NCBI GenBank assembly: GCA_946886875.1
Contig: CAMPJN010000025.1
Coordinates: 1-18,127, forward strand
Direction of reading: 5' to 3'
DNA length: 18,127 nt
Origin: an uncultured Pseudomonas sp.
Lineage (GTDB): Bacteria; Pseudomonadota; Gammaproteobacteria; Pseudomonadales; Pseudomonadaceae
Below, one piece after another: positions 1-6,736 of the stretch; the stretch's first letter is position 1, and every line of letters starts with the position of its first letter. The notes under the pieces are model-generated. The model was given only the letters and a program-made list of their open reading frames with translations, had not been told where the DNA came from and made no database searches. Position numbers and translations under genes: made by a program.

Positions 1-203
1 CGCCAGGCCGGCCAGGCGCGTTCGGCGGCTTCGACGGCGCGGCGGGTTTCGCCGCCTTGCAGGGCCGGCACTCGGGCCAGGCATTCGCCGCTGGCCGGGT
101 TGACGACATCCAGGGTGGCTGCATTATCGGCAGCGATCCACTGCCCATCGATGTAGGCGAGTTCTACCAGCAGGCTGGGGTCTTTCAAACGATTCTTGAG
201 CAT
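1..203 (-). CDS. gabD: NAD(P)-dependent succinate-semialdehyde dehydrogenase-like protein, N-terminal fragment (cut by window edge)
   Basis: Only the first 67 codons are inside the window. The gene starts at ATG 203 and runs off base 1. An AGGA ribosome-binding site sits 7 nt before the ATG on the minus strand. The fragment has the N-terminal aldehyde-dehydrogenase pattern YIDGQW, then VVNPASGE, then an ETRRAVEAAERAWPAW helix. This resembles GabD, which oxidises succinate semialdehyde to succinate at the end of GABA, putrescine and related amine catabolism. It is diverged from the usual Pseudomonas GabD start (MQLKDAxLFRQQAY), so it may be a paralogue with another semialdehyde substrate. The catalytic Cys and Glu lie outside the window, so activity cannot be judged. 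Family is fairly sure; exact substrate is not. Confidence 0.75.
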   Translation of the reverse strand, partial: MLKNRLKDPSLLVELAYIDGQWIAADNAATLDVVNPASGECLARVPALQGGETRRAVEAAERAWPAW

Positions 204-347
204 GATCGAGTCCTGTTTCGAGACAGCTTCCAGTCTATGCAGAGGCTACAGACGAGGATGCTGAAAGCGCCCGCCCAGCAGCGTTGGATGCTGAATATCG
301 CCCGGCGACGGCAGGCTCTACTGGGGAGTAAGGGTTATGGCGGGAGC

Positions 348-367
348 GCAGCCCCGGGAGGGGCTGC
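348..367. repeat. 8-bp perfect stem-loop between the chemoreceptor and gabD-like genes
   Basis: GCAGCCCC, loop GGGA, GGGGCTGC. The stem is strong and GC-rich with a 4-nt loop. It lies 135 nt downstream of the chemoreceptor stop on the minus strand, next to the REP pair. No T-run follows on either strand, so it is not a textbook Rho-independent terminator. It may be a degenerate REP-type hairpin or a 3'-end processing block. Confidence 0.45.
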
Positions 368-388
368 CGGAGTCGCGTGTCGTCTTCC

Positions 389-456
389 GTGGGAGGGGCT
401 TCAGCCGCGATTCTTTCAGTACCTTCAAGGTCAATCGCGGCTAAAGCCCCTCCCAC
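389..456. repeat. REP-type inverted pair (BIME-like), two 24-nt arms
   Basis: The left arm (389-412) begins GTGGGAGGGGCTTCAGCCGC. The right arm (433-456) is its reverse complement with a single mismatch, around a 20-nt centre. Each arm also holds a short internal hairpin (GGCT/AGCC). Sequence style (GTGGGAGGGGCTT...GCCGCGA) and the head-to-head pairing match extragenic REP doublets of Pseudomonas genomes, which are mobilised by RAYT transposases. No RAYT gene is in the window. The rest of the 298-nt gap 204-501 holds the hairpin at 348-367 and presumably the promoter of the gabD-like gene, which I could not place. Confidence 0.8.
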
Positions 457-501
457 CAGACTGAGGCGGGCTCAACATTTAATGGCCTGCTAGTACCGCG
501 G

Positions 502-2541
502 TCAGACGTTGAAGTGCTTGATCATCCCGCTCAGCTCGCCGGCCAGGCCGGCGAGCTCCAGGCTCGAGGTTCGAGTCTGGTTGGCCCCGGCCGTGGTCTG
601 GATGGACACATCGCGGATATTCAGCAAATTACTGTCCACCTCGCGGGCTACGTAGGATTGCTCTTCGGTGGCGCTGGCAATGCTCAGGTTGCGTTCGTTG
701 ATCTGGCCGATCGCCTCGACGATGGCGGTCAATGCAGTACCCGCTGCACGCGCCAGTGCCAGGGTGTCCTGGGTTTTCTCATTGCTGCTGTGCATGGAAC
801 GCAGGGCGCCCTGGCTGCCTTGCTGCACCAAGCCGATGATGGTTTCGATCTGCTTGGTCGACTCCTGGGTTCTTTGCGCCAAGGCCCGCACCTCGTCCGC
901 CACCACAGCGAAGCCGCGGCCGCTTTCGCCCGCGCGGGCGGCCTCGATTGCGGCGTTCAAGGCCAACAAATTGGTCTGCTCGGCAATCCCGCGAATCACA
1001 TCCAGCACCGAGCCGATACCGCCTATCTGGCCCGCCAGGGCTTGCAGGGCATCGGCGGTATGCGCCATGTCGCCGGTCAGCGACTCGATGGCGCCGACCG
1101 TACGGGTGACGCTGCCCTGGCCCTGACGGGCGCAGCGGTCGGCAGCCTGGGACACCTCCGAGGCCGAGGCCGCATTGCGCGCTACCTCCTCGATCGCGGT
1201 GGTCAATTCGGTGACGGCGGTCACGGCCTGATCGAGTTCCCCGCTCTGCCGGTGCAGACCGCGGCTGGTGTCCTCGGTCACCGCGCTCAGGGCCGCGGAA
1301 GTCGAGTTAAGCTGCTCGGCGGAATTCACCACCTGGGTGACGGTGCCGCGCAGGTCCGTTTGCATGCGCTGCAATGCCTGCAGCAGTCGCGCCGCTTCAT
1401 CCATACCAGCGGTATCGAGCGTCTGGGTCAGGTCGCCCTTGGCGATCCCCTCGGCCGCGGCCATCGCCACGGACAACTGTTTCAGCAAACGCAGGACGAT
1501 CAGCGTCGCCAACGTGCCGCCGACCAGCAGCAGCACCAGCAGGCCGGTGGACATCAGCAACAGATGCTGCCGATGCCGGTCACGACGCTCGCTCAGCCGC
1601 TCCTCGAGCAGCGCCAATGCGGATTCGCCAAGTGCGTGCATGGCGTCTATCGGCCGAGTATAAGCAGCCAGGTAGTCCGCGACCGGGTAGGTCAGCTTCA
1701 AGCCGGCACCGCCACCGGAAAAATCCATCTCGGTGACCGAGACCAGTTGCTGATCGGTCAGCGCCAGGGCCTGCCGGATTTGCTCGCGCAGCGCCGTCAG
1801 CGGTTGCTCCAGCATGGCGGCGATCGCCGGGTCGGCGGCAGCGGCCTTGGCGAAGGCCCGGCTCATCCTGTCGAAGCTGGCGAGCGCCTGGGCGGTTAGC
1901 CCCATCAAGGCACCCTGTTGCTCCGGCAGAATTCGCCCCTGCACCAGATACAGGGCGCCGAAGCCGCGCAATTGGCCGAACAGCTCGGCGGTTTGCGGCA
2001 TCTCGATCAGCGCAGCGGTGATCAATGCAGAGGTTTCCAGAAGCGGATCCCGAGACAGCTCGAAATGATCAAGCAAGGCATCCTCGATCAGCAGACTGGA
2101 TGCGATCAGTTGCGTATGCCGTTGCATGCTCGACCTGGCCTTGATGGAGCCCTGAGCGATCTCTTCGGACAGCGCCTGCCATTGCTCGCGCACCTGCTGC
2201 AAAGCGCTCAACAGATCGGCTTCGACCTCGGCCGCGCGCAGCCTCTGCTCGCTCGCCTCGAAGCTACGCTGCAACTCGGCGTGCTTGGCCAGTCGGGCCT
2301 GCTGCAGGCTGCTATCGCCACCGAGAATGATATTGGCCATACCGCGATGCTGCTGGGTCAGTGCGACCAGGTGCGACAGCGCCTGCACCGGCGCAATACC
2401 ACGCAATTCACGCTCGGCCTGACGTCCACTATCCAGCGCACCCAGCACGTACAAAATGGTCGGCACGACGATCAGGACGAGGGCCAATACACCGAGCAAG
2501 ACGAACTTACCGGAGAAGGAAAGACGTTCGAGGGCTTTCAT
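502..2541 (-). CDS. Methyl-accepting chemotaxis protein with a large all-helical periplasmic sensor
   Basis: Inner-membrane chemoreceptor of 679 aa that should signal through CheW/CheA. TM1 spans about residues 13-36. The periplasmic ligand domain (about 37-325) is predicted helical and twice the size of a simple four-helix-bundle sensor. TM2 is about 326-353 and HAMP about 354-406. The cytoplasmic coiled coil carries the conserved signalling hairpin near 518-555 ([28 protein letters not shown]). No CheR/CheB-tethering pentapeptide is seen at the C-terminus. The ATG at 2541 has GGAG 7 nt upstream. The motif QQHRGM at 63-68 and a similar one at 191-204 recall NIT-type (nitrate/nitrite-sensing) helical domains, but I cannot assign the family. 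It follows the catabolic operon on the same strand with a 175-nt gap, so it is probably transcribed separately. It could mediate taxis to the compound the operon degrades (inference). Confidence 0.95.
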   Translation of the reverse strand: MKALERLSFSGKFVLLGVLALVLIVVPTILYVLGALDSGRQAERELRGIAPVQALSHLVALTQQHRGMANIILGGDSSLQQARLAKHAELQRSFEASEQRLRAAEVEADLLSALQQVREQWQALSEEIAQGSIKARSSMQRHTQLIASSLLIEDALLDHFELSRDPLLETSALITAALIEMPQTAELFGQLRGFGALYLVQGRILPEQQGALMGLTAQALASFDRMSRAFAKAAAADPAIAAMLEQPLTALREQIRQALALTDQQLVSVTEMDFSGGGAGLKLTYPVADYLAAYTRPIDAMHALGESALALLEERLSERRDRHRQHLLLMSTGLLVLLLVGGTLATLIVLRLLKQLSVAMAAAEGIAKGDLTQTLDTAGMDEAARLLQALQRMQTDLRGTVTQVVNSAEQLNSTSAALSAVTEDTSRGLHRQSGELDQAVTAVTELTTAIEEVARNAASASEVSQAADRCARQGQGSVTRTVGAIESLTGDMAHTADALQALAGQIGGIGSVLDVIRGIAEQTNLLALNAAIEAARAGESGRGFAVVADEVRALAQRTQESTKQIETIIGLVQQGSQGALRSMHSSNEKTQDTLALARAAGTALTAIVEAIGQINERNLSIASATEEQSYVAREVDSNLLNIRDVSIQTTAGANQTRTSSLELAGLAGELSGMIKHFNV

Positions 2542-2680
2542 GGAAGGACTCCCAGCGTGTGGTCAGGGCGCGCGAGGAGCCTCGGCAATCCCGCCTTTTG
2601 GTTATTGTTTTCGGCCTTTTTTGAGGCGTGCAGTGTCACGACCGTCAGTGGCCCCATGGCGAATGGTATGGATGCGAGAT

Positions 2681-2704
2681 GGCCCTCCCCTGTGCGCGAG
2701 GGCC
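2681..2704 (-). terminator. Candidate terminator hairpin after the M20 hydrolase gene
   Basis: GGCCCTC, 10-nt loop, GAGGGCC: a perfect 7-bp GC-rich stem starting about 12 nt beyond the M20 stop codon in the direction of transcription. No clear U-run follows on the minus strand, so termination would be weak or Rho-assisted. Its position at the end of the long operon is the main support. Confidence 0.4.
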
Positions 2705-2716
2705 GGAACGCTGGCG

Positions 2717-3874
2717 CTACAGCCTCAACGAACCCAGCAGCCCCTCGAGAAAGCGCTCGCCGGCGTCCATCTGACTGACCTCGATGAATTCGTCGGGTTT
2801 GTGGGCCTGCTGAATGGAGCCCGGTCCGCAGACCACCACGGGTACATTCAGGCGCTGGTTGAACAAGCCGCCTTCGGTGCCGAAGGACACTTTCGTGCTG
2901 CCGGTATCCGCAGGGGCGAAGTTCTTCAACAGGCGCACGGCTTCCACGCTGGGGTGGGTATCGAGGCCGGGGTAGACGTTGAGGGTTTCGATCTCGATAT
3001 CGGCAGCATTGGACAAGCGCTTGGCCTCGCGCACGATCGTCTCGGCCTGTTCGCGCATCTGATCGAGAAACTGATCGAGATCGTCGGCCGGCAGATTGCG
3101 CACTTCGAAATCCAGGCTGCACAGGTTCGGCACTATGTTCAGGGCCTTACCGCCGACGATTTGCCCGACATGCACGGTGCTATAGGGCACGTCGTAATCC
3201 GCATCCTGCGCGCCCTGCTCTTGCAAGCGCTGCTGGCTCTGACGCAGCGCGGCGATAAAGTCGCAGGCCACGTGAATGGCGTTGACCGAACGCGGCGCTA
3301 GGGACGAGTGCGCTTCCTGGCCACGGCAGAAGACGCGGTAGGAACCCTTGCCCTTGTGGCCGAGAACGAACTGCATCTCGGTCGGTTCGCCGACGATGCA
3401 CAGGAACGGCCGCAACGGCGCCAAATGCAACACGTCGAGCAGGCGGCGCACACCGACGCAGCCGATTTCCTCGTCATGCGACAGAGCCAGTTGCAACGGG
3501 CGGCTCAACGAGGCGTCGGCGCCGTCGAGCATGGCGTCGATCGCCAGGGCGATAAAACCCTTCATGTCACAGCTGCCGCGGCCGTAGATCCTCCCGTCCT
3601 TCAGCGTCGCCTGGAACGCCGGCACGCTCCAGGCCTGGCCGGCGGCGGGCACCACGTCGGTGTGCCCGGACAGCAGAATTCCCGGTACATCGCGCGGGCC
3701 GGTGCTGGCGAACAGATTGGCCTTGCGACCGCTCTCGTCCTTGACGATCAAGGACTCGATTCCCTTGCTCAGCAGCAGCTCGCGCACATATTCAATCAGC
3801 GCCAGGTTCGACTCCGAAGAGACGGTATCGAAGGCGATCAGCCGTTTGAAAATCTCCAGGACACGGGGTTTCAT
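2717..3874 (-). CDS. argE: M20-family metallohydrolase, acetylornithine deacetylase (ArgE)-like
   Basis: Cytoplasmic zinc amidohydrolase of 385 aa, the usual ArgE length. Known M20A members hydrolyse N-acetylornithine or other N-acyl amino acids to the free amino acid. All family motifs are intact: SGHTDVVP with metal ligands His71 and Asp73, GRGSCDMKG with bridging Asp103, catalytic DEE at 134-136, GEPTE with Glu163, a central dimerisation domain beginning around the AHSSLAPRS segment, and C-terminal metal-ligand His358 in QQAHKPDEF. The ATG at 3874 overlaps the stop of the upstream FAD subunit as ATGA, so translation is coupled. Being last in an uptake-and-oxidation operon suggests a catabolic deacylase or amidase here and not arginine biosynthesis, but this is inference. 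The argE name reflects family resemblance only. Confidence 0.88.
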   Translation of the reverse strand: MKPRVLEIFKRLIAFDTVSSESNLALIEYVRELLLSKGIESLIVKDESGRKANLFASTGPRDVPGILLSGHTDVVPAAGQAWSVPAFQATLKDGRIYGRGSCDMKGFIALAIDAMLDGADASLSRPLQLALSHDEEIGCVGVRRLLDVLHLAPLRPFLCIVGEPTEMQFVLGHKGKGSYRVFCRGQEAHSSLAPRSVNAIHVACDFIAALRQSQQRLQEQGAQDADYDVPYSTVHVGQIVGGKALNIVPNLCSLDFEVRNLPADDLDQFLDQMREQAETIVREAKRLSNAADIEIETLNVYPGLDTHPSVEAVRLLKNFAPADTGSTKVSFGTEGGLFNQRLNVPVVVCGPGSIQQAHKPDEFIEVSQMDAGERFLEGLLGSLRL

Positions 3875-5025
3875 GAGGCCTTGCTCCGCTGCAGGGATGA
3901 AGTGGCGAATCGGTGGATATGGAAAGGTTCGATGGACGTACTGGTGCTGCCGCTGCTGATCAGCTCGGCCATCACGTCCCCTACTCCCGGACCCAGCTGG
4001 AAACCATGGCCGCTGAAGCCGAAGGCGTAATACAGGCCAGCGATCTTGCCGCTGGGGCCCATTACCGGCAGGGAATCCGCCAGATAACCTTCGATGCCGC
4101 TCCAGGTGCGGATGATGTTCAGATTGGCCATCTGTGGCGCCAGCCGATGCATCTGCTGCAACTGTTTGAGAAGGCTTTGCGGATCGAAATAGGCGCGGCG
4201 GTTGAGCATGTCCGGCTTAGTGTGGTTACAGCCGCCGATGATGATGTTGCCGCGCGGGATCTGGCGGAAATACAGCACTTCCTCGGGAATCTTGGTGTAC
4301 ACGCCGATCACTGTCTTCAGCGCATAGGGCACCGGCTCGGTGACCGACATCTGCGGGCCCTTGGTAACCAGCGGCACTGGCTCGCCGAACTGCGCGGAGA
4401 GCTTCTCGCCCCAGGCACCGGCCGTGATCAGCAACTGCTCGGCGCGGTACTCGCGGCCGTCGCTAGTGCTCACCCGGAATTGCTCGCCGACCTGCTCTAC
4501 GCTAGTCACCTCGCAGCGTTCCTCGACGATCGCGCCGGCGCGCCGCGCGGCGCGGGCGAAGGCCGGTGCGGCGAGGCGCGGGTTGGCGTGGCCGTCGCGC
4601 GGTGCATAAGAGCCGCCCTTGACCTCAGGGCCGAGGAACGGGAAGCGCTGGTGCAGCTCGCGGCCGCTGAAGATCCGCAGGTCCAACTCGCGCGCCTCGG
4701 GCGCTGCGGCGTAGGCCTCCAGCTCGGCGATCTCCTCCTCGCGGTAGCACACGCGCATATGGCCACTGGGAATGAATTCGAGGTCATCGCCGATCAACTC
4801 CGGCAAGCGCTTCCACAACGCAAAGGAGCGATTGGCCAGCGCCAGCTGGCCGAGGAAACGGCCTTGGCGGCGCACGTTGCCGAAATTCACCCCACTGGCG
4901 TACTGGCCGACCTGGTCGCGTTCGAGGAGGATTACCGACTTGCCGCGCTGGCGCATGAAGAATGCCGAAGCCGCGCCCATCAGGCCGCCGCCGACGATCA
5001 GCACATCGGTCTGTACAACGCTCAC
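3871..5025 (-). CDS. FAD-dependent amino-acid dehydrogenase, DAO-type (HcnC / opine-oxidase beta-like) subunit
   Basis: Catalytic flavoprotein of the DAO superfamily, 384 aa. The start is taken as GTG 5025, which overlaps the previous stop codon as GTGA. A longer upstream reading would run deep into the preceding gene. The Rossmann FAD site is at the N-terminus (DVLIVGGGLMG, residues 7-17) with an acidic ribose-binding residue in LLERD. It is followed by ASGVNFGNVRRQGR, a variant of the flavin-contact loop typical of this subgroup, and a C-terminal FGFSGHGFQLGPGVG FAD motif. In known relatives (HcnC, octopine/nopaline oxidase B subunits, D-hydroxyproline dehydrogenase) this subunit oxidises a C-N bond and passes electrons to the two iron-sulfur subunits. 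The order small, alpha-like, beta-like is the same as hcnABC. Substrate unknown. Confidence 0.9.
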   Translation of the reverse strand: MSVVQTDVLIVGGGLMGAASAFFMRQRGKSVILLERDQVGQYASGVNFGNVRRQGRFLGQLALANRSFALWKRLPELIGDDLEFIPSGHMRVCYREEEIAELEAYAAAPEARELDLRIFSGRELHQRFPFLGPEVKGGSYAPRDGHANPRLAAPAFARAARRAGAIVEERCEVTSVEQVGEQFRVSTSDGREYRAEQLLITAGAWGEKLSAQFGEPVPLVTKGPQMSVTEPVPYALKTVIGVYTKIPEEVLYFRQIPRGNIIIGGCNHTKPDMLNRRAYFDPQSLLKQLQQMHRLAPQMANLNIIRTWSGIEGYLADSLPVMGPSGKIAGLYYAFGFSGHGFQLGPGVGDVMAELISSGSTSTSIEPFHIHRFATSSLQRSKAS

Positions 5026-6446
5026 GGCGCCAACTCCTCGGCTTGTTTGAGTTCCTCGGTCAACATCGACAGCGGCTTGACCGGTGCCTGGCCGCGCTGG
5101 CGGCCGACCAATTGGACAGTAACTCCGGCTGCCGCGGCTATCACCTCGGCTCCGGCCTGAGAGCAGTAGCGCCCCTGACAACGGCCCATGCCGACCCGGC
5201 TGAAGGCCTTGGCGCGATTGACTTCGCAGGCGCCCTTCTCGTGGACCACGGCGCGCAACTCGCCGGCCGTGATCATTTCGCAGCGGCAGACGATCGCTTC
5301 GTCCGGCAAGGCCTTGGCCTGCGCCGCCGGCCAGGGAAAAGCCTGATAGAGCCCGCGACTGAACTCATCCATCACGGTCAGGACGCGACGCTGCAAGGCG
5401 AGCGCTTCGCCGTGCACCGGCTGTTGCAGATCCTGTAACAGGGCCAGCGCAACCAGGCGCCCAGAATGCTCCGCGGCATCGGCGCCGCGGATTCGTGCGC
5501 CATCGCCGGCGGCATACACGCCACTGACCGAAGTGCGCCCTTCTTCATCGGTATCCAGCACCCACTGCTGCGACACCTCTTGGAATCGCATACGGCAACC
5601 GGCCAAGTCGGCCAGCTGGGTTTCCGGACGCAGGTGATAACCCAGGGCGACTGCATCGCAGTCGACCTCCAGACTGTCACCCTGGGCGGTGCGCACACGC
5701 ACCGCGCTGACGCCGCTGGCCGCATCGCCCAACACCTGCTGGGGAACCACCCCCAGGTGCAGCGGGATTCGCGCCAGATAGAGCTGCGCCAATAGTTTCA
5801 TCCCGGTGAACAGCAGTCCGGGGCGCGCGAGCAGCTTCGGCAACGCCGCGATGCGCTTGCGCAGTGGCGAGGTGTCCAGCACTGCGGCCACCGTGGCGCC
5901 GGCCTTGAGGTACTGGCTGGCAACCAGGTACAGCAGCGGCCCACTGCCCAGGAACACCACCTGGCGACCGATGGCCACCGCCTGCGCCTTTAGCGCTATC
6001 TGCGCCCCGCCCAGGCTGTAGGTGCCTGCCAGTTGCCAACCCTCGATCGGCATCAGCCGATCGGTGGCGCCGGTGCAGAGGATCAGCGCATCGTATTCGA
6101 CGGTCGTGTGCTTGCCCTGGCTGACGCAGCACAGCTGGCCCGGTGTCAGGTCCCACACCAGGGTGTCGGGGCGGTAATCGATCTGCTCGCGCAGGCGGTC
6201 GAAGCTCTGGTGCAGGGCCCTGGCCTTGTGCGCCTCGCTACCGTACAGGGTGGCGTAATCGCGGCTGAAACCCTCGGGCTGGCGGCGGTAGATCTGGCCG
6301 CCATCGCGGCGGTTCTCATCCAGCAGAATCGGCCGGATTCCCGCCGCCACCAGGGTCTCGGCGCAGCGGGTGCCGGCTGGGCCGGCACCGACTATCACCA
6401 CCCGTACGCCGTCTTTCGGTAAATTTTTCAGCCGCGCAGTGGCCAT
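5022..6446 (-). CDS. FAD/NAD(P)-binding plus BFD-like [2Fe-2S] dehydrogenase subunit (HcnB / opine-oxidase alpha-like)
   Basis: Electron-transfer subunit of 474 aa. The FAD Rossmann motif VIVGAGPAG is at residues 17-25. A second dinucleotide fold begins near VVFLGSGP (163-170), and the FAD-closing motif VYAAGDGARIRG is at 310-321. The C-terminal BFD-like domain has Cys387, Cys389, Cys423 and Cys428 (C-x-C ... C-x4-C), suited to a [2Fe-2S] cluster. Length and domain order match HcnB and the A subunits of octopine/nopaline oxidases. The ATG at 6446 lies 19 nt inside the end of the small-subunit gene, and the stop overlaps the next start (GTGA). The three genes therefore look translationally coupled, as expected for a fixed-stoichiometry complex. 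True cyanide synthase is unlikely given the embedded transporter. Confidence 0.92.
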   Translation of the reverse strand: MATARLKNLPKDGVRVVIVGAGPAGTRCAETLVAAGIRPILLDENRRDGGQIYRRQPEGFSRDYATLYGSEAHKARALHQSFDRLREQIDYRPDTLVWDLTPGQLCCVSQGKHTTVEYDALILCTGATDRLMPIEGWQLAGTYSLGGAQIALKAQAVAIGRQVVFLGSGPLLYLVASQYLKAGATVAAVLDTSPLRKRIAALPKLLARPGLLFTGMKLLAQLYLARIPLHLGVVPQQVLGDAASGVSAVRVRTAQGDSLEVDCDAVALGYHLRPETQLADLAGCRMRFQEVSQQWVLDTDEEGRTSVSGVYAAGDGARIRGADAAEHSGRLVALALLQDLQQPVHGEALALQRRVLTVMDEFSRGLYQAFPWPAAQAKALPDEAIVCRCEMITAGELRAVVHEKGACEVNRAKAFSRVGMGRCQGRYCSQAGAEVIAAAAGVTVQLVGRQRGQAPVKPLSMLTEELKQAEELAP

Positions 6447-6736
6447 ATCGCCTCCGGTTGCCTGGTGACGATATCCAGCCCCTCGCGGACTTCGTGGGAA
6501 CAGGCGCGCAGACGCTCGCCGCTACGGCTCCAGACCCAGCAGTCCTGGCAGGCGCCCATCAGGCAGAAGCCGGCGCGCTGGCCCGGATCGAATTCCGACT
6601 GGCGCAGCGCCGACACCCGGGTCAATAAGGCAACCATCAGGGTGTCGCCCTGCAATGCCTCGATGGGTTCGCCATCGACCAGCAGCCTGACGGTAGGCCG
6701 CTCACCCTCGGCCAAGCGTACGAAGCGCGCACTCAC
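6428..6736 (-). CDS. Small [2Fe-2S] ferredoxin-like dehydrogenase subunit (HcnA-like)
   Basis: A 102-aa protein starting at GTG 6736, whose GTGA overlaps the stop codon of the ATPase gene. No other start fits the domain: the in-frame ATG upstream would lie hundreds of bases inside the ATPase gene. The N-terminus forms a beta-grasp (VRLLVDGEPIEALQGDTL) typical of plant-type ferredoxin folds. Cysteines 58, 63, 66 and 79 give C-x4-C-x2-C-x12-C for one [2Fe-2S] cluster. Proteins of about 100 aa with this pattern are the third subunit of HcnABC, of D-hydroxyproline dehydrogenase and of opine dehydrogenases. They relay electrons between the FAD centres. Its start inside the transporter gene ties the transporter and enzyme together in one message. 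Confidence 0.9.
   Translation of the reverse strand: MSARFVRLAEGERPTVRLLVDGEPIEALQGDTLMVALLTRVSALRQSEFDPGQRAGFCLMGACQDCWVWSRSGERLRACSHEVREGLDIVTRQPEAIWPLRG

Noticed and set aside
514..1899. 461-codon open frame on the plus strand, antisense to the chemoreceptor
   Set aside because: Low-complexity Gly/Gln/Arg-rich translation with no motif, opposite a gene with intact chemoreceptor domains.
2542..2716. FliA-type (sigma-28) promoter for the chemoreceptor, based on GCCGAAAA upstream
   Set aside because: A -10-like GCCGAAAA occurs on the minus strand, but no TAAA-like -35 lies at the required spacing.
3871..6736. True hydrogen cyanide synthase hcnABC
   Set aside because: Gene order and sizes match hcnABC, but the small-subunit gene starts inside an ABC transporter gene and the set ends in an M20 deacylase. 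hcnABC is a stand-alone operon for glycine oxidation. The wider family of opine and amino-acid dehydrogenases fits better.
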